A stretch of 64,000 bases of DNA from positions 35,710 through 99,709 of the forward strand of contig JBOFDS010000009.1 of NCBI GenBank assembly GCA_051647245.1. The letters run 5' to 3'. Position numbers and translations under genes: made by a program. The notes beneath the pieces were generated by a model, which worked only from the letters and a program-made list of their open reading frames with translations, was not told where the DNA came from and did not search any database. This document shows, one piece after another, positions 61,716 through 64,000 of this stretch. The stretch's first letter is position 1. Each line of letters opens with the position of its first letter. This DNA is from Brevinema_A sp051647245 (GTDB lineage: Bacteria > Spirochaetota > Brevinematia > Brevinematales > Brevinemataceae).

Positions 61716-62561
61716 ATGAGAGCATTATTATTAATGATCATTTTATTAACAGGAGCTTGTAGCGAGAAAAAAACTTCGGCTAAGACTAGTGAAGTGGCTG
61801 ATAAACCTGAACTAATCACACCAGAAGAACGCGCCTCCATCATCGCTGGTCTCGAAAACGGCGACTATACCGTATTAGATCGTTTTTTTACAACTAATGA
61901 ATTAAAACCATTTTTGAAAGTTCAAGATAAGATATTTATCAAAGATGGAAAAACAAATATAGTATCTTTTCAAAATAAAGATAGTATAATTGCATACACA
62001 AATGTCTATGGAATTGTCTTTTTGAATTCTACTCAAGTTATATTAGATAGTGTTCAAATTAATTGTTTTCCATTTTTAGAGTATGGATTATTGACATTTT
62101 TTAGTAATCTTCAAATTTTAGACCTTACCAATACTGAAGAATTTGAGGATCAATTTTTAGAAGGTATATCTATAGCTATTAAATATCCCGTACCTTGCCA
62201 TACTCCAGAAACAGTAATTGAGTTATTATCTAATTCAAAAATTAAATCTTTTGGATACCATGTACTCTCAGGAACTCCATCTTATAGATATGGTAATGAT
62301 TATAACAATGCACCAATAATTGCTACCTTGCTTTATCCATTCAGCACTAAATATCCAGAATTAGGAATATCGTTTTTAAAGCAATTAGAAAATCCAGATA
62401 ACATAGAATTACGAAAATTATTTTTTAAATATATACTACCAAAACAATCCATAAAAATAGTATTACAAAATTATTTTATTTACGCTTCTTTTTATAATCC
62501 AAGTAATGATAACTTTATTCGGCCTTTTAAATACTGGGATACACCCAGTTATACTTACTGA
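61716..62561 (+). CDS. Lipoprotein of unknown function
   Basis: A 281-aa protein with a lipobox (LLTGAC, Cys ~15), a Lys/Ser linker and a globular part with no recognised domain. It looks beta-rich first, then helical. CAGGAG precedes the ATG. Its 3' end overlaps the convergent gene by seven bases. It could be an envelope immunity or partner protein for that neighbour; this is only positional. Confidence 0.65.
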   Translation: MRALLLMIILLTGACSEKKTSAKTSEVADKPELITPEERASIIAGLENGDYTVLDRFFTTNELKPFLKVQDKIFIKDGKTNIVSFQNKDSIIAYTNVYGIVFLNSTQVILDSVQINCFPFLEYGLLTFFSNLQILDLTNTEEFEDQFLEGISIAIKYPVPCHTPETVIELLSNSKIKSFGYHVLSGTPSYRYGNDYNNAPIIATLLYPFSTKYPELGISFLKQLENPDNIELRKLFFKYILPKQSIKIVLQNYFIYASFYNPSNDNFIRPFKYWDTPSYTY

Positions 62562-64000
62562 AAAACTATATGAAAAGCATTGTCACCGCTACGTTGATCA
62601 AGATAGTTATAAATATAGTTACCTTTAAATTTATCCAAGCTTGAGAGTAAATATTGATGACTTGGGCTATGAATAGAATTTGGATCAATATCAATTACAG
62701 TATAATTTGGATTTGTATGAGGAAAACCTTTTCCTGAAGGTAGATTACTTTTTTGAGAATTAATATTTTCAATTAATTCATTACGAGCAAACTCCTTTCT
62801 TATTTCTTCACTACCTAATTCCTTATCTTCTACAGTATTATAATATTTTTTTTCAGAATATCCATATAATCCTCGTTTATTTTTAGAAAAATATTCATTG
62901 ATCATGATATCAGCTTGTTGTTCAGGAGTTCTAAAAGTACTAGTAATTGTAAAATAACTAATGTTTCCACCCAAGAAATTTGCATAATAAATCATAATTT
63001 TTATCTTATTAATATAATTAATATCTATTCTTGGGATCACTTTAACAACATTATTTGGAGAATCATTATACTTCCATCCCACCCCACCCAAAGCGCTCTC
63101 CGTCACGACAAAGACCCTACCTTTAGATAGTTCATCAGAGTAAAGAGAGTCAGTGGGATAGGCACAGGCTTTGCGGGCTTGTTTTGTGGTATTAGTATCA
63201 CTTGAGCCAATGTGCTTGTAGATTCTCTGTAAGACTATTGCTCCTACCCTATCATTAGTTGTTCTCATGATTTTTTTGTCTTCTTCCCTAAGACTATAAA
63301 ATCCTTTATCCATAGCTTCAGAAATTGGCACATCTAGGTATTCTTTGGAAAAAATTTGGGGCTCCTCCTTGATCGTCTGCTTTATCTCTTTTTCAAGCTT
63401 ATTTGTTTGCTGAGTAAGATTTTCTTTTAGTGGAAATATTTTTTTCAAACTCTCCGCGAAATATTTTTGAATACTTGCTGGATAATTATCAAAACGATCA
63501 ATCTCGCTTAAATCCAATCCAGATAGTACTTTTATTTCTCCTTTTGCCAACTCCATTTCTTCCAAAATCTTGATGGGAGCCATCTTTATAAATTCAGGTG
63601 GTACCGTAGTATGAGTAACTTCAGCTAAACGATTGATCTTCTTAAAAAAATCAGCATAGGTCGAATTTACTTTTTTTATTGCACTGCTATACGCGATGAA
63701 GATCTTCTTCCCAGCTCTAAGAGTTGAAATAGCATTGGTATAGCCTGCTTTCGTACGGGCTTGGAGGGTGGTATTTCTTTCCGAGCTGTCGGGCAAAATC
63801 CTCTCCCAGAACAAATTTTTATGTTGTTGCGCAAAGTCAATATCATTTTGTTTGAGGACGTAAAATCCTTGCTCAAGCTGTCCGATTTCTTCGCGACTGA
63901 GAGGCATTTTGACATACGCTTCTTCAATCGCCTTCGTTGACAAACGTGCCGCTTGATCCTTCCAAACATAGATATTTTCAATACTTCCATTCAGACGATT
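62555..64000 (-). CDS. Two-repeat protein with M15-like C-terminus, 5' truncated
   Basis: At least 481 aa; the frame is open to the window edge, and no ribosome site is seen before the first possible start (TTG, 63943), so the true start lies outside. A ~75-residue unit appears twice (EQGFYVLKQNDIDF...ARTKAGYTNAIST and DKGFYSLREEDKKI...ARKACAYPTDSLY). The last ~170 residues resemble M15 peptidases: STFRTPEQQADIMI, a His-Asp stretch (PHTNPNYTVIDIDP) and a terminal FHIVF. The H-to-D spacing is two longer than in standard M15, so activity is uncertain. Confidence 0.6.
   Translation of the reverse strand, partial: NRLNGSIENIYVWKDQAARLSTKAIEEAYVKMPLSREEIGQLEQGFYVLKQNDIDFAQQHKNLFWERILPDSSERNTTLQARTKAGYTNAISTLRAGKKIFIAYSSAIKKVNSTYADFFKKINRLAEVTHTTVPPEFIKMAPIKILEEMELAKGEIKVLSGLDLSEIDRFDNYPASIQKYFAESLKKIFPLKENLTQQTNKLEKEIKQTIKEEPQIFSKEYLDVPISEAMDKGFYSLREEDKKIMRTTNDRVGAIVLQRIYKHIGSSDTNTTKQARKACAYPTDSLYSDELSKGRVFVVTESALGGVGWKYNDSPNNVVKVIPRIDINYINKIKIMIYYANFLGGNISYFTITSTFRTPEQQADIMINEYFSKNKRGLYGYSEKKYYNTVEDKELGSEEIRKEFARNELIENINSQKSNLPSGKGFPHTNPNYTVIDIDPNSIHSPSHQYLLSSLDKFKGNYIYNYLDQRSGDNAFHIVFQ

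Overview
The window looks like chromosomal DNA of a low-GC, AT-rich spirochaete-like bacterium. Brevinema or another deep spirochaete is my best guess, but no rRNA is present, so this is inference. Supporting signs are a flagellar chaperone (fliS), FapA/DUF342, a bactofilin, sigma-54, PBP2/RodA, a spirochaete-like set of TPR, HEAT and ankyrin periplasmic proteins, and an apolipoprotein N-acyltransferase. The genes are closely packed with strong AGGAG-type ribosome binding sites and fairly frequent TTG/GTG starts.

Layout. 1-374 is the start of an M24 aminopeptidase (minus, cut by the edge). 581-16481 is a long plus-strand block: TPR protein, unknown exported protein, rpoN, fapA, unknown, bactofilin, pdxA, fliS, a 779-aa acidic repeat protein and a 50-aa protein. 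After a terminator and a strong sigma-70 promoter it continues with mcsA-like, a McsB-like protein that has lost its catalytic residues, PBP2 and RodA. 16540-20199 (minus) is grpE-dnaK-dnaJ. 20397-24282 holds a HEAT protein, a solitary DNA methyltransferase and an HD-GYP-like protein. 24589-29887 is the phosphate system (two PstS, PstC with an inserted Ig-like domain, PstA, PstB). It faces an ankyrin-phoU-glycosyltransferase operon. 33000-37652 carries ridA, an alanine/glycine symporter, deoC, tRNA-Arg, a secreted unknown and a YkvI-type membrane protein.

37687-51970 is a phage-derived cassette: a cI/LexA-type repressor, an AT-rich control region, a Gam-like protein, then tail sheath, tube, major capsid, connectors, terminase, portal and a full baseplate/fibre set. 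No integrase, transposase, replication gene, head protease or tape-measure gene is visible. It therefore looks like a domesticated or gene-transfer-agent-like contractile particle rather than an intact prophage. 52163-58117 returns to chromosomal genes (nitroreductase, pcp with DUF979/DUF969, a YcxB-like protein, lnt). Three tRNAs (fMet, Met, Asp) follow, then a DUF262/DUF1524 GmrSD-like defence protein, a poorly coding 630-bp stretch, a lipoprotein, and a repeat protein with a possible M15-like C-terminus running off the right edge.

The most striking result is regulatory. Two near-consensus sigma-54 (-24/-12) promoters lie in front of grpE-dnaK and in front of the nitroreductase, each at a sensible distance from the gene start, and rpoN itself is in the same window. 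dnaJ instead has its own sigma-70 promoter. This suggests that part of the stress response here is run by sigma-54 and an enhancer-binding protein, not by HrcA/CIRCE or sigma-32.
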